This document shows positions 27,261-36,581 of a stretch of 64,000 nt of DNA, one piece after another. Each line of letters starts with the position of its first letter. The first letter of the stretch is position 1. The position numbers and the translations under genes were made by a program. The DNA lies in NCBI RefSeq assembly GCF_012911865.1, contig NZ_JAAXYH010000004.1, positions 62,001 to 126,000 of the forward strand, read 5' to 3'. Under the pieces are notes generated by a model that was not told the origin of the DNA, made no database searches, and worked only from the letters and a program-made list of their open reading frames with translations. Source of the stretch: Shewanella salipaludis. Lineage in GTDB: Bacteria > Pseudomonadota > Gammaproteobacteria > Enterobacterales > Shewanellaceae.

Positions 27261-28034
27261 ATGAAAATCACCCATTATCTTCAGGGGCAGCCCTGTTGGG
27301 CAGAACTCGCCTGTCACGATTTAGCCGCGGCGCAAGACTTCTATTGCCGCTTATTCGGTTGGGAAACGGCGGACATGCCGTCAACCAGGGGGGACTTCTG
27401 TCTCTTCAACCTGGAGGGCGACGATCTGGGCGCCATGTATCAGTTGCCGGAAGCCATGGCGGCCTTGCCCACCCACTGGAACCTGTATTTCGCCGTCGAT
27501 GACCTGGAGGCCTGTATCGCCAGGGTCAGCGCCGCAGGCGGCAGCTTGAAGATGGGGCCTCATACCGTGGCCGAAGCCGGCACCATGGCGCAGTTCAGCG
27601 ATCCCGAAGGGGCCGTCTTTGCCGTATGGCAGGCACACCACCACATAGGTGCCAAGCGCATGGGCGAGCATGGCACCCTCTGCTGGGTGGAGTTGGCCAG
27701 CCGTGATCCCGCCGGGGCCAAGGACTTCTATGCTCGGGTATTCGGCTGGCATACCAGGGTAGCTGCCATGGCCGACTTCGATTATACCGAGTGGCTGGTG
27801 GGCGAGCAGGCTGTCGGCGGCATGATGGAGATGACGGAGCGCTGGGGCCAGGTGCCCCCCCATTGGATGCTGTATTTCACCGTGGACGACTGTGATGCCA
27901 TGCTGGCCAAGATCGCCGAGTTGGGCGGCAGTGTCTGTGTGCCGGCGACAGATATCCCTGAGGTAGGGCGGTTCGCCGTGGTGAGCGATCCCCAGGGAGG
28001 CATGTTTTCCATCATAGCCCTGCTGGCGGCCTGA
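27261..28034 (+). CDS. VOC-superfamily protein with two glyoxalase-like domains
   Basis: A 257-residue protein made of two homologous VOC modules (~1-120 and ~128-257). Each opens with CWxEL (CWAELACHD and CWVELASRD), followed by an AxxFYxxxFGW segment and ending in a FSDPEGAVFAVWQ or VVSDPQGGMFSI strand. VOC folds support glyoxalases, dioxygenases and resistance proteins; this tandem form resembles CFP30-type proteins whose reaction is unknown. ATG 27261 is preferred over 27252 because the AAAGGA ribosome site is at proper distance only from it. It is monocistronic between two terminators. Confidence 0.85.
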   Translation: MKITHYLQGQPCWAELACHDLAAAQDFYCRLFGWETADMPSTRGDFCLFNLEGDDLGAMYQLPEAMAALPTHWNLYFAVDDLEACIARVSAAGGSLKMGPHTVAEAGTMAQFSDPEGAVFAVWQAHHHIGAKRMGEHGTLCWVELASRDPAGAKDFYARVFGWHTRVAAMADFDYTEWLVGEQAVGGMMEMTERWGQVPPHWMLYFTVDDCDAMLAKIAELGGSVCVPATDIPEVGRFAVVSDPQGGMFSIIALLAA

Positions 28035-28046
28035 GACCCGACGGCC

Positions 28047-28079
28047 AAAAAAAAAGCCCTGCGACCGGGTCGCAGGGCT
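28047..28079 (-). terminator. Intrinsic terminator of the metal-efflux operon
   Basis: An 11-bp perfect stem, AGCCCTGCGAC paired with GTCGCAGGGCT around a CGG loop, is followed on the minus strand by a run of nine T. It lies 18 bp beyond the stop of the CusA-like gene and may also stop the convergent VOC transcript. Confidence 0.92.
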
Positions 28080-28097
28080 CTGTTGATTTTTGCCTGT

Positions 28098-31000
28098 TTA
28101 CGCCAGTCTTCTCTTATAGATCAACAGATAAATGGCGGGCAACACGAACAACGAGAGTATCGGCGCCGTCACCATGCCGCCGACCATGGGGGCGGCTATC
28201 TTCTGCATCACATCGTTGCCGGCACCGCTGCCCCACATGATGGGCAACAGACCGAAGAAGATGGTGGCCACTGTCATGGCCTTGGGACGGATCCGCATCA
28301 CGGCGCCTTCCATCAGGGCCGCCTTGAGATCGTCGACATTCTGGTATTGTCCCTGGGCCTGCCTATGCTTGATGGCGTTATCCAGATACACCAGCATCAC
28401 TACCCCAAACTCGGCCGCGACCCCGGCCAGGGCTATCATGCCCACGGCGACCGCCACCGACAGGTTGAAGTCCAGCAGGTACAGCAGCCAAGTGCTGCCG
28501 ACCAGGGCGAAGGGCAGGCTCAGCATGATGATGCTGGCCTGCAGGCTCGAGCCGAATGTCAGCATCAAGAGGATGAAGATCACCCCCAGCGCCATGGGGA
28601 TGACCCGCTTGAGCTTGGCGTCGACCCTCTGCATGTATTCGTACTGGCCGGCGAAGCTGTAACTGTAGCGTGGCGGCACCCTGAGCTCGGCGGTCAAGGC
28701 CTGTTTGGCCTTGTCTATATATTCGCCTATGGAGGTGTCCTGGATATCCACGAATACCCAGGAGATCAGCCGGCCATTCTCACTCTTGAGCATGGGGGCT
28801 CCGTCGCTGATCTCTATCTCGGCCAAGTTGCCCAGGGGCAGGTAGTGGCCCGTCTTGGTGATCACCGGCAGGTCGCGCAGCTTCTCTATGTTGTCCCTCA
28901 GCTCCCTGGGATAGCGCAGGTTGATGGGGTAGCGCTCGGCCCCCTGCACAGATTCGCCTATCTCCATGCCGCCTATGGCATAGCGGACTATGTCCTGGAT
29001 ATCCGTCAGCGTCATGCCATAGCGGGCGGCCACATCCAGCTTGGGGTTGATGTCCAGGTAGCGGCCACCGCCGACCCGTTCGGCATAGGCCGACTTGGTG
29101 TTGGGCAGGCGACTGAGGATGGCTTCTATCTGGGTGCCTATGGTCTGCAACTCCTGGATATCGGCCCCGGTGATCTTGACGCCGACCGGTGTCTTGATCC
29201 CGGTCGAGAGCATGTCGATGCGGGTCTTTATGGGTTGTACCCAGGCGTTGGTCAGGCCGGGCACTTTGACCGTCTGTTGCAGCTCGGCGATGATGTCTTC
29301 CAGCGTCATGCCCGCTCGCCACTCGGCATGGGGCTTGAGCATTATGGTGGTTTCCAGCATGGTCAGGGGCGCGGGATCCGTGGCCGTCTCGGCGCGTCCC
29401 ACCTTGCCGAACACCCGCGCGACCTCGGGCACCGTCTTGATTAGCCTGTCCGTCTGCTGCAGTACTTCGGCGGCCTTGCTGGCGCTGATCCCTGGCAGGG
29501 CCGTGGGCATGTAGAGCAGGTCACCCTCCTCCAGCGCCGGCATGAACTCGCTGCCCACCTTGCCGATCGGATAGGCGGCGCTGGCGAGTGCCAGCAGCGC
29601 CAGCACCAGGGTCAGCTTGGGAAACCTCAACACCCAAGCCAGCAGTGGCCGATAGAGGCCGATCAGCACCCGGCTGATGGGGTTGCTGCGCTCGGATGGG
29701 ATCTTGCCGCGGATGAAGTAGCCCATGAGGATGGGCACCAGGGTGATGGAGAGCAGTGCCGCCGCCGCCATGGTGAAGGTCTTGGTATAGGCCAATGGGC
29801 TGAATAAGCGGCCTTCCTGGGCCTCGAGGCTGAACACGGGCATGAAGCTTAGGGTGATGATCAGCAGGGAGAAAAACAACGCCGGCCCCACCTCGGTCGA
29901 TGCCTTGGTGACCAGGTGCCAGTGCTCGGCCGTCGTAGGTTGGCGCCCCTGGCTGGTGTTGAAGTGTTCCAGGTGCTTATGCAGGTTTTCGACCATGACG
30001 ATGGCGCCGTCGACCACGGCCCCTATGGCGATGGCGATGCCGCCCAGGCTCATGATGTTGGCGTTGACCCCCAGCCTGTTCATCACTATGAAGGCGATCA
30101 GTATCGACAGCGGCAGGGTGATCACCGCCACCAGGGTAGAGCGGGCGTGCAGCAGGAATAACAGGCATACCAGGCCGACGACCAGCATCTCCTCTATGAC
30201 CTTGTGGACCAGGTTGTCGACGGACTCGAGGATCAGCCGGGATCTGTCGTAGGTGGGGATGATCTCGACCCCCTGGGGCAGGCCGGCCTTGAGCTCCTCG
30301 AGCTTGGCCTTGACCGCATCTATGGTGGCCAGGGCGTTTTCGCCGTAGCGCATCACTATGATGCCGCCGACCACTTCGCCTTCACCGTCGAGTTCGGCTA
30401 TGCCGCGGCGCGAGGCCGGGCCCTTGCGCACTGTGGCGACATCTTTGAGCAGCAGAGGCGTGCCCGAGGGACTGGTGACACCCAGGGGGATCTCGCGAAA
30501 GTCCGCCAGGGTCTGGCGATAGCCCTTGGCCCGCACCATGTATTCGGCTTCGGCCATTTCCACCACAGAGCCGCCCGCCTCGGCGTTGGCTTTGGTGATG
30601 GCCTGCCTGATGCCGGCTATGTCCAGCTTATAGATGGCCATCTTGTCCGGCTCTATGACTATCTGATAGGTCTGTTCCATGCCGCCGACGGTGGCGACTT
30701 CCGAGACCCCGGCGACGCTCTGCAGTTCCAGTTTCAGATACCAATCCTGCAGGCTCTTGAGCTGTGACGGGTCCAGGTTGCCGGAGCGATCCACCAAGGC
30801 ATATTCGAACACCCAACCTACCCCTGAGGCATCGGGCCCGAGTGAGGGTTGTACCTCGGGCGGCAGGCGGCCGCTGACCTGGTTCAGGTATTCGAGCACC
30901 CGTGAGCGTGCCCAGTAGATGTCAGTGCCATCCTCGAAAATCACATAAACATAGGAGTCGCCGAAGAAGGAATACCCCCGCACCGTCTTGGCGCCGGGTA

Positions 31001-31226
31001 CCGCCAGCATGGCGGTCGACAGTGGATAGGTGACCTGTTCCTCGACCAGTTTTGGGGCCTGGCCCGGGTACTGGGTCTTGATGATGACCTGCACGTCCGA
31101 CAGATCCGGCAAGGCATCCAGAGGGGTCCGGCGCAGCTCGCCTATGCCCCATAGGCTGAGCATCACTGTGACTATCAGCAGCATCAGCCGCTGTTTGATG
31201 GAGGCTTCGATAATATGTTTTAACAT
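28098..31226 (-). CDS. cusA: CusA/CzcA-type heavy-metal RND efflux pump
   Basis: A 1042-residue inner-membrane RND transporter of the heavy-metal efflux subfamily, with twelve membrane segments and two large periplasmic loops. Diagnostic blocks include the N-terminal TPLDALPDLSDVQVI, the PGLTNAWVQPIKTRIDMLSTGI segment of the HME group, and VAVAVGMIALAGVAAEFGV near the end. The Met-rich features typical of copper/silver pumps are consistent with CusA, but cobalt or zinc cannot be excluded. It lies 9 bp downstream of the adaptor gene. It would export periplasmic metal through an outer-membrane channel that is not encoded nearby. Confidence 0.92.
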   Translation of the reverse strand: MLKHIIEASIKQRLMLLIVTVMLSLWGIGELRRTPLDALPDLSDVQVIIKTQYPGQAPKLVEEQVTYPLSTAMLAVPGAKTVRGYSFFGDSYVYVIFEDGTDIYWARSRVLEYLNQVSGRLPPEVQPSLGPDASGVGWVFEYALVDRSGNLDPSQLKSLQDWYLKLELQSVAGVSEVATVGGMEQTYQIVIEPDKMAIYKLDIAGIRQAITKANAEAGGSVVEMAEAEYMVRAKGYRQTLADFREIPLGVTSPSGTPLLLKDVATVRKGPASRRGIAELDGEGEVVGGIIVMRYGENALATIDAVKAKLEELKAGLPQGVEIIPTYDRSRLILESVDNLVHKVIEEMLVVGLVCLLFLLHARSTLVAVITLPLSILIAFIVMNRLGVNANIMSLGGIAIAIGAVVDGAIVMVENLHKHLEHFNTSQGRQPTTAEHWHLVTKASTEVGPALFFSLLIITLSFMPVFSLEAQEGRLFSPLAYTKTFTMAAAALLSITLVPILMGYFIRGKIPSERSNPISRVLIGLYRPLLAWVLRFPKLTLVLALLALASAAYPIGKVGSEFMPALEEGDLLYMPTALPGISASKAAEVLQQTDRLIKTVPEVARVFGKVGRAETATDPAPLTMLETTIMLKPHAEWRAGMTLEDIIAELQQTVKVPGLTNAWVQPIKTRIDMLSTGIKTPVGVKITGADIQELQTIGTQIEAILSRLPNTKSAYAERVGGGRYLDINPKLDVAARYGMTLTDIQDIVRYAIGGMEIGESVQGAERYPINLRYPRELRDNIEKLRDLPVITKTGHYLPLGNLAEIEISDGAPMLKSENGRLISWVFVDIQDTSIGEYIDKAKQALTAELRVPPRYSYSFAGQYEYMQRVDAKLKRVIPMALGVIFILLMLTFGSSLQASIIMLSLPFALVGSTWLLYLLDFNLSVAVAVGMIALAGVAAEFGVVMLVYLDNAIKHRQAQGQYQNVDDLKAALMEGAVMRIRPKAMTVATIFFGLLPIMWGSGAGNDVMQKIAAPMVGGMVTAPILSLFVLPAIYLLIYKRRLA

Positions 31227-31235
31227 GCCCTGCTC

Positions 31236-32726
31236 CTAGTGCTGGTGGCCGCTGCTCAAGCGCATCAGACTGCCCTTGAGACTGGCCTCAGAGTCCAGCA
31301 GGAACTGGCCGGAGATCACTACCCGCTCTCCCGCCACCAGCCCCGAGACGATTTCCGCCTTTCCCTGACTCAGCATGCCGACTGTGACGCTTCTGGCGAC
31401 GAAACTCGTGTCATCCTGTTTGACTATCACCCGGTTTTCCTTGCCTGTCTGGATCAGGGCTTCCTGGGGGATCACCAGCACATCCTGACTGGCGCCGCCG
31501 AAGAGGGAAACCTTGGCCAGGGTCTTGGGCCTGAGTGCCGTGTCGCCATTATCCAGTATCACCCTGACCCTCAGGCTGCGGGTGACGGGATCCAATTCCG
31601 GGTAGATGTAATCTATCTTGCCGCGGATCCCCTTGATGTCCATGGCGGGCACGGAGACCAGCGCATCCTGGCCTATCTTCAGCCAGCTCTGCTCATTCTC
31701 AAACACGTCGGCAATCACCCATACCTTGGACAAGTCCACCACGGACATGACCTCTGTCTGGGGCTGTATGTACATGCCGTCGCGGATGTTGAGCGCCTTG
31801 ACCACACCATCCTGCTTGGCATAGAAGGGCACCCGGAACTGGGCCTTGCCCGAACGCGCCAGCGCCACTATCTGGGCTTCATTCATGCCCAGCAATTCCA
31901 GCCTCAGGCTGGCCTTGCGCACCAGGTCCCAGTAGCGGTCACCGCTGCCCGAGGTATTCATGGTATCCAGCGCCAGCAGGTAGTCGTCCTGGGCATTGAT
32001 CAGATCCGGCGAGTAGATCTCGTACAACAACTGGCCCTTGCTTATGTGATCCCCGACCGAGGTGATCGCCAGCTTCTCTATCCAGCCGGTGACCCTGGCA
32101 TGCAGGTGATTGATCTGACTCTCGTCATAGTCTATCTGGCCAACGGTTTGCACGAATTTCGACAGGGTGTCTGTCGCGACTGTGGCGACCTTGAGTGCCA
32201 ATGCCTGCTGCATGTCGCCGGATACCTGAATGTTGATCTCCTGGCCCTTGTCGCCGATTTCCACCTTTTCCAGCGTCATGCCACAGATGGGGCAGTTGCC
32301 AGGGGTGTCGCTGATGATATGGGCGTGCATGGGGCAGACGTACTTGATGCCTGTTTCCTGCACCAGGGAAGCGGGTTTGGCGCTGCCGAACATCTGCGCC
32401 GCCGGGGTTATCGTCGCCTGTCCCTGGTCATGCCCAGTCATGGCCGCCGGCTCGGTTTCGGTCAGGACTTCCTCCTCCTCTTCTTCCTCGGCTGCTTCCC
32501 TGGAGGCCGGGGGGACGGCGACCAGGGACATGTTGCAGATGGGGCAATTGCCCGGGCTGTCGCTGGTCTGCTGCGGGTGCATGGGGCAGGCATAGATCTG
32601 CCCTGGGTGGGCATGTCCCGCCTCCTGTGCCTGGTGTGCGTCATGCTGCTGGGCAGAGGCCGCCATGGCCAGCGGAGCCAGCGACAGGAGTCCCAGGGTG
32701 AGACCTAGGTTCAATAAGTTTTTCAT
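31236..32726 (-). CDS. cusB: CusB-type periplasmic adaptor with two heavy-metal-binding domains
   Basis: A 496-residue membrane-fusion protein. It has a Sec signal (1-22), then two copies of a short heavy-metal-binding domain (around residues 48-70 and ~128-152), each reading CPMH...SDTPGNCPIC(N/G)M with Cys/His/Met ligands. The usual CusB barrel, lipoyl and alpha-hairpin regions follow (for example IDYDESQINHLHARVTGWI). An acidic Glu-rich linker separates the two metal domains. The domains probably sample periplasmic Cu or Ag for the pump. The C-terminal HQH also looks metal-binding. It is co-transcribed with the pump gene; the upstream small protein gene is 105 bp away. Confidence 0.92.
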   Translation of the reverse strand: MKNLLNLGLTLGLLSLAPLAMAASAQQHDAHQAQEAGHAHPGQIYACPMHPQQTSDSPGNCPICNMSLVAVPPASREAAEEEEEEEVLTETEPAAMTGHDQGQATITPAAQMFGSAKPASLVQETGIKYVCPMHAHIISDTPGNCPICGMTLEKVEIGDKGQEINIQVSGDMQQALALKVATVATDTLSKFVQTVGQIDYDESQINHLHARVTGWIEKLAITSVGDHISKGQLLYEIYSPDLINAQDDYLLALDTMNTSGSGDRYWDLVRKASLRLELLGMNEAQIVALARSGKAQFRVPFYAKQDGVVKALNIRDGMYIQPQTEVMSVVDLSKVWVIADVFENEQSWLKIGQDALVSVPAMDIKGIRGKIDYIYPELDPVTRSLRVRVILDNGDTALRPKTLAKVSLFGGASQDVLVIPQEALIQTGKENRVIVKQDDTSFVARSVTVGMLSQGKAEIVSGLVAGERVVISGQFLLDSEASLKGSLMRLSSGHQH

Positions 32727-32831
32727 AAATACACTTCCGTTGTTGACCCGAAATAGGAGTCATGAAACATGAGCCTGGCGGCGTGCAAGTGTTTGCCTTG
32801 GTGCCGGCGCGTGAGAAATTCTGGGACAGTG

Positions 32832-33284
32832 TTAGGCTATGGGCGGCCTGAAGGCTTGGGTCTGGGGGATGGAGTGAAAGTGCGCCAAAGGCGTGGGGAT
32901 GGCGGGTGTCGAGGTGGCGCAGCTATGCCAGTATTGGCCGGGCAACAGGCTGGCAGTGACGGTGAAACTGAGGCAATGACTGCAGTCATGTTGACAGCCG
33001 CTGTCGCAGGCATCTTGGTGGCCGCGGCTCGTTTGCGCCTGCATCGCCTCATCCCGACAGCAATCCGCGGCGACCTGGCTATCAGGATCGCAGTCCATGG
33101 CTTGGGTCTGACTCATGGCCGTCATTGCCGGCATGCTCATGGCTGTGGCAGGGCTCATGTTCATCCTGTCGGGCGTCAGTGCAAAGGCAGACGCCATCAA
33201 GCCCTGCCCGAGCATGGCGAGCAGAGTGATTAAGATTAAGATACTGCGGGTGGGCCCTGGGTTGCGGCCTAATAAGCGCGTCAT
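32832..33284 (-). CDS. Exported Cys/Met/His-rich small protein of the metal-efflux locus
   Basis: A 150-residue protein beginning at ATG 33284, which has a TAGGATC ribosome site; an in-frame ATG at 33380 lacks support. Residues ~12-35 form a signal peptide or anchor. The mature part is rich in Met (MNMSPATAMSMPAM), Cys (CDPDS, CCRDE, CDSGCQHDCSHC) and His, and ends in AFRPPIA, the type of ending seen in small proteins preceding copper-efflux operons. Binding of copper or another soft metal in the periplasm is inferred from composition and from its place upstream of the cusB- and cusA-like genes. No enzymatic domain is recognised. Confidence 0.75.
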   Translation of the reverse strand: MTRLLGRNPGPTRSILILITLLAMLGQGLMASAFALTPDRMNMSPATAMSMPAMTAMSQTQAMDCDPDSQVAADCCRDEAMQAQTSRGHQDACDSGCQHDCSHCLSFTVTASLLPGQYWHSCATSTPAIPTPLAHFHSIPQTQAFRPPIA

Positions 33285-33386
33285 GATGATCCTAAATGCG
33301 AGACCCGTTAAGTCTAGCACGAGAAAAAAGCATTGACGACACCCTGTTAGCCCAAGGCCCGTGGCATAGAGCACAGGCACGGCTTG

Positions 33387-33965
33387 CTAAGCGCCGTGAT
33401 ATTGATAGAGGCGATAGCTGACCTGGCCGGCCTGCTTATCCTTGATGAGTTGCCAGTCGCCGCTCAGGACCAGCTGGCCCAGCTCCGACTCTGTCTCCAC
33501 ATAGACCAGGGCCCCCTCATTGAGCCAGCCATGCTCGCTCAACAGCGCCATGCAGTCCGGCGCCAGTCCCTTGCGAAACGGCGGATCTATGAAGACGATA
33601 TCGAAGCCTGCGGCCGTGCCCTGGCGCAGCAGTGTCAGGGTATCGCCATGGACTACCTCGGCGGTGTCGCACTTGAGGGTGACCAGATTGGCCTTCAGTT
33701 GCATGGCGGCGCCGCGTTGCAGCTCGAAGACCTTGGCATAGGCGGCATAACGCGACAAGGCTTCGAAACAGAGGGCGCCGCTGCCACCGAAGCAGTCCAG
33801 CACTCTGGCACCGGGCAACTCTGCGGCCAGCCAGTTGAACAGGGTTTCCCTGACCCTGTCTGTGGTTGGCCGCAAACCTTCGAGATCTTGGATGGGTAAA
33901 CGCCGTGAGCGCCATTGCCCGCCTATGATCCTGACCTGACCGCCAGCGGGTCTATTCTTGGTCAT
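33387..33965 (-). CDS. rsmD: 16S rRNA (guanine966-N2)-methyltransferase
   Basis: A 192-residue SAM-dependent methyltransferase. The N-terminal RIIGGQWRSRRLP and RPTTDRVRETLFNWL segments are family signatures, followed by the SAM loop LDCFGGSGALCFEAL and the catalytic DPPF motif (FIDPPFRKG). RsmD methylates G966 in the small subunit during assembly. It is divergent from ftsY with ~210 bp between the start codons, the gammaproteobacterial arrangement. Confidence 0.95.
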   Translation of the reverse strand: MTKNRPAGGQVRIIGGQWRSRRLPIQDLEGLRPTTDRVRETLFNWLAAELPGARVLDCFGGSGALCFEALSRYAAYAKVFELQRGAAMQLKANLVTLKCDTAEVVHGDTLTLLRQGTAAGFDIVFIDPPFRKGLAPDCMALLSEHGWLNEGALVYVETESELGQLVLSGDWQLIKDKQAGQVSYRLYQYHGA

Positions 33966-34176
33966 CTTGCCCCCGTGATTTTGCCTGAAGAAAGAAAGTG
34001 GTAGACTATGCCACCTTAATGAAGGTCGCTATTTTAACTCAAACTGCAGCCAAAGGGTGAGGACATAAGTTCTCTGCCTCAATTGTCCTTGGCGAGCGTA
34101 ATTCTGCCGGCAATCTGGTATAAGAAGTGCGGCCCTATATAAATTCGATTCAGTAAGTTGAGCATTGGTATCCCAC

Positions 34177-35817
34177 ATGGCAAAGAAAGGTTTTTTTTCC
34201 TGGTTCCGCAAAGACAAGTCCCCTGAGAAGACACAGGCGGAAACAGAGGTGCTGATCCAGGAGCAGGATGAGCCCGCACCGGCGGCGCCATCCCAAGAGC
34301 AGCACACCGCCGAGCCGGCCGTGACAGATACTCAGGCACAAGCGCAAGCCGCAGCCATTCAGGCAGAGCAAGCACAAGCGGCGGCGGCCGAGGCAGAACT
34401 GCAGGCCAGACTGCTCGCCGAACGACAGGCGGCCGAGGCCGCGGCTGCGGCTCAACTCGAGTCCGAGAATCAGGCCAGGTTGGTCATAGAAGCCGAGAAG
34501 CGGGCGGAAGCAGAACAGCTGGCGCGCCTCGCGGCGCAGCAAGAGGCCCAGGCCGCCGCCGAAGAGCGGGCCAGGTTGGCTGCACAGGCTGCAGAGCAAG
34601 AGGCGGCCCGGGCGGAAGCCGAGTTGCAGGCGCGTCTCGCGGCACAACAAGCAGCCGAGGCCGCAGCCGAAGAGCGGGCCAGATTGGCCGCACAGGCCGC
34701 AGAGCAAGAGGCGGCCCGGGCGGAAGCCGAGCTGCAGGCGCGTCTCGCGGCGCAGCAAGCAACCGAGGCCGCAGCCGAACAGCGGGCCAGCTTGGCCGCA
34801 CAGGCCGCAGAACAGGAGGCGGCCCAAGCGGCCGAGCCAGAGACCCAGGAAGCGCTGCAACCCGAGCCCCAGGCGAAACCCGCCAGGGAAGGCTTATTCG
34901 CCCGTCTGCGCCGCGGCCTGCGCCGCACCAGTGAAAATATCGGCAGCGGCTTCATGGGGCTGTTTCGCGGCAAGAAGATAGACGATGAGCTGTTCGAGGA
35001 GCTGGAAGAGCAGCTGCTGATCGCCGATGTCGGGGTCGAAACCACCACCCGGCTGATCAACAGCCTGACGGAGCAGGCCTCACGCAAGCAGTTGCAAGAC
35101 GCCGAGGCCCTGTATGAGCTGCTGCGCGATGAGATGCAGAAGACCCTGGAGCCGGTGGCGATTCCACTGGTACCGGAAAATGCCGATGGCCCCTTCGTGA
35201 TCCTCATGGTGGGGGTCAATGGCGTGGGCAAGACCACCACCATAGGCAAGCTGGCGAAACAGTATCAGAGCCAGGGCAAGTCTGTGCTGCTGGCCGCCGG
35301 GGATACCTTCCGTGCCGCCGCCGTCGAGCAACTGCAGGTCTGGGGGCAGCGTAACGATATCTCCGTCATCGCCCAACACACGGGCGCCGACAGCGCCTCA
35401 GTGCTGTTCGATGCCCTGCAGGCCGCCAAGGCCCGCAAGATAGACGTGTTGATCGCCGACACCGCAGGCCGTTTGCAGAATAAGAGCCACCTGATGGAAG
35501 AACTCAAGAAGGTGGTGCGGGTGATGAAGAAGTTGGACCCAAATACGCCACACGAAGTCATGCTGACCCTGGACGCCAGCACGGGCCAGAATGCCATCAG
35601 CCAGGCGCAACTCTTCCAGGAAGCCGTGGGGGTGACGGGCATCACGGTCAGCAAGCTCGATGGCACCGCCAAGGGTGGGGTGATCTTCGCCATCGCCGAT
35701 AAATTTGGCATCCCCATTCGCTACATAGGTGTGGGGGAGCAGATAGACGATCTGCGTACCTTCGACGCCGGCGATTTTATCGAGGCCCTGTTCAGTCAGG
35801 AGAAGAGCGACAGCTAG
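34177..35817 (+). CDS. ftsY: Signal recognition particle receptor FtsY
   Basis: A 546-residue SRP receptor GTPase. Residues ~15-235 form an Ala/Glu/Gln-rich, acidic, coiled-coil A domain with near-perfect tandem repeats. The NG domain follows (~240-546) with the P-loop GVNGVGKTT (around 346), the DTAGR box and the TKLDG-type guanine motif (SKLDGTAKGG). FtsY docks ribosome-SRP complexes at the inner membrane. ATG 34177 (MAKKGFFSWF) is chosen over an in-frame TTG 12 bp upstream; the amphipathic KKGFFSWFRK start fits membrane binding. ftsE follows after 66 bp. Confidence 0.97.
   Translation: MAKKGFFSWFRKDKSPEKTQAETEVLIQEQDEPAPAAPSQEQHTAEPAVTDTQAQAQAAAIQAEQAQAAAAEAELQARLLAERQAAEAAAAAQLESENQARLVIEAEKRAEAEQLARLAAQQEAQAAAEERARLAAQAAEQEAARAEAELQARLAAQQAAEAAAEERARLAAQAAEQEAARAEAELQARLAAQQATEAAAEQRASLAAQAAEQEAAQAAEPETQEALQPEPQAKPAREGLFARLRRGLRRTSENIGSGFMGLFRGKKIDDELFEELEEQLLIADVGVETTTRLINSLTEQASRKQLQDAEALYELLRDEMQKTLEPVAIPLVPENADGPFVILMVGVNGVGKTTTIGKLAKQYQSQGKSVLLAAGDTFRAAAVEQLQVWGQRNDISVIAQHTGADSASVLFDALQAAKARKIDVLIADTAGRLQNKSHLMEELKKVVRVMKKLDPNTPHEVMLTLDASTGQNAISQAQLFQEAVGVTGITVSKLDGTAKGGVIFAIADKFGIPIRYIGVGEQIDDLRTFDAGDFIEALFSQEKSDS
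34558..34836 (+). repeat. 108-bp in-frame tandem repeat inside ftsY
   Basis: Two full 108-bp units (34558-34665 and 34666-34773) and a partial third (34774-34836) differ at only a few, mostly synonymous positions. Each encodes 36 residues of coiled coil starting AEERARLAAQ. The frame is kept, so gain or loss of units would lengthen or shorten the FtsY A domain without breaking the protein. Confidence 0.9.
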
Positions 35818-35883
35818 CCCAGGGGCCCAGGCTTATAATGGGCGACTGCTTTGGACTCAGGTTAACAAAACGGATACCCAGCT

Positions 35884-36579
35884 ATGATCCAGTTTGAACA
35901 GGTCAGCAAGATCTACCCGGGCGGGCAAAAGGCCCTGACCGAGGTGAACTTCCATCTGAAACAGGGGGAGATGGCCTTCCTCACAGGTCATTCGGGGGCG
36001 GGCAAGAGTACCCTGCTCAAGTTGATCACAGTCATAGAGCGCGCCAGTGCCGGTCGGGTGGTGATCAACGGCCATGATATCGCCAAGATCAAGGCTGCCC
36101 ACGTGCCTTATCTGAGGCGCAACATAGGGATGATCTTCCAGAATCATCACCTGCTGATGGACAAGAGCGTGTTCGACAACGTGGCTCTGCCACTGGTCAT
36201 AGAAGGTTTTTCCCACGGTGAGATCCGCAAGCGGGTCGCGGGGGCGCTGGACATGGTGGGCCTCTATGGCAAGGAGCGCCACAGCCCTGTGATGTTGTCC
36301 GGCGGTGAGCAGCAGCGGGTGGGCATCGCCAGGGCGATAGTGAACAAGCCGCCGCTGTTGCTGGCCGACGAACCCACGGGCAACCTGGATCCCAAGCTGT
36401 CCATGGATATCCTGCGGCTATTCGAGACCTTCAACGATGCCGGCACCAGCGTGCTGATCGCCACCCATGATCTCGGGCTTATCGCCAGGATGAAGTACCG
36501 CACCCTGACCCTGAAACAGGGGCGTATGTTGGGGGCCCAGGAACTCGACTCGGTCCATGCCGCTTTGGGCGGGGAATAG
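35884..36579 (+). CDS. ftsE: Cell-division ABC transporter ATPase FtsE
   Basis: A 231-residue ABC ATPase with Walker A GHSGAGKST, Q-loop in IFQNHHLL, signature LSGGEQQR, Walker B LLLADEPTGNLD and the switch His in IATHDL. FtsE pairs with FtsX to control septal peptidoglycan hydrolases through periplasmic activators. It ends 2 bp before ftsX, so the pair is translationally linked. The order ftsY-ftsE-ftsX-rpoH is standard for gammaproteobacteria. Confidence 0.97.
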   Translation: MIQFEQVSKIYPGGQKALTEVNFHLKQGEMAFLTGHSGAGKSTLLKLITVIERASAGRVVINGHDIAKIKAAHVPYLRRNIGMIFQNHHLLMDKSVFDNVALPLVIEGFSHGEIRKRVAGALDMVGLYGKERHSPVMLSGGEQQRVGIARAIVNKPPLLLADEPTGNLDPKLSMDILRLFETFNDAGTSVLIATHDLGLIARMKYRTLTLKQGRMLGAQELDSVHAALGGE

Positions 36580-36581
36580 TC

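Noticed and set aside
28083..29444. 453-codon plus-strand frame over the CusA-like gene
   Set aside because: Antisense to a well-supported pump gene, His/Gln/Gly-rich composition typical of shadow frames.
31239..32708. 489-codon plus-strand frame over the CusB-like gene
   Set aside because: Covers the adaptor gene almost end to end in antisense; no domain.
34558..34836. CRISPR-like or mobile repeat in ftsY
   Set aside because: Units are contiguous, in frame and encode coiled coil, so this is an internal protein repeat.
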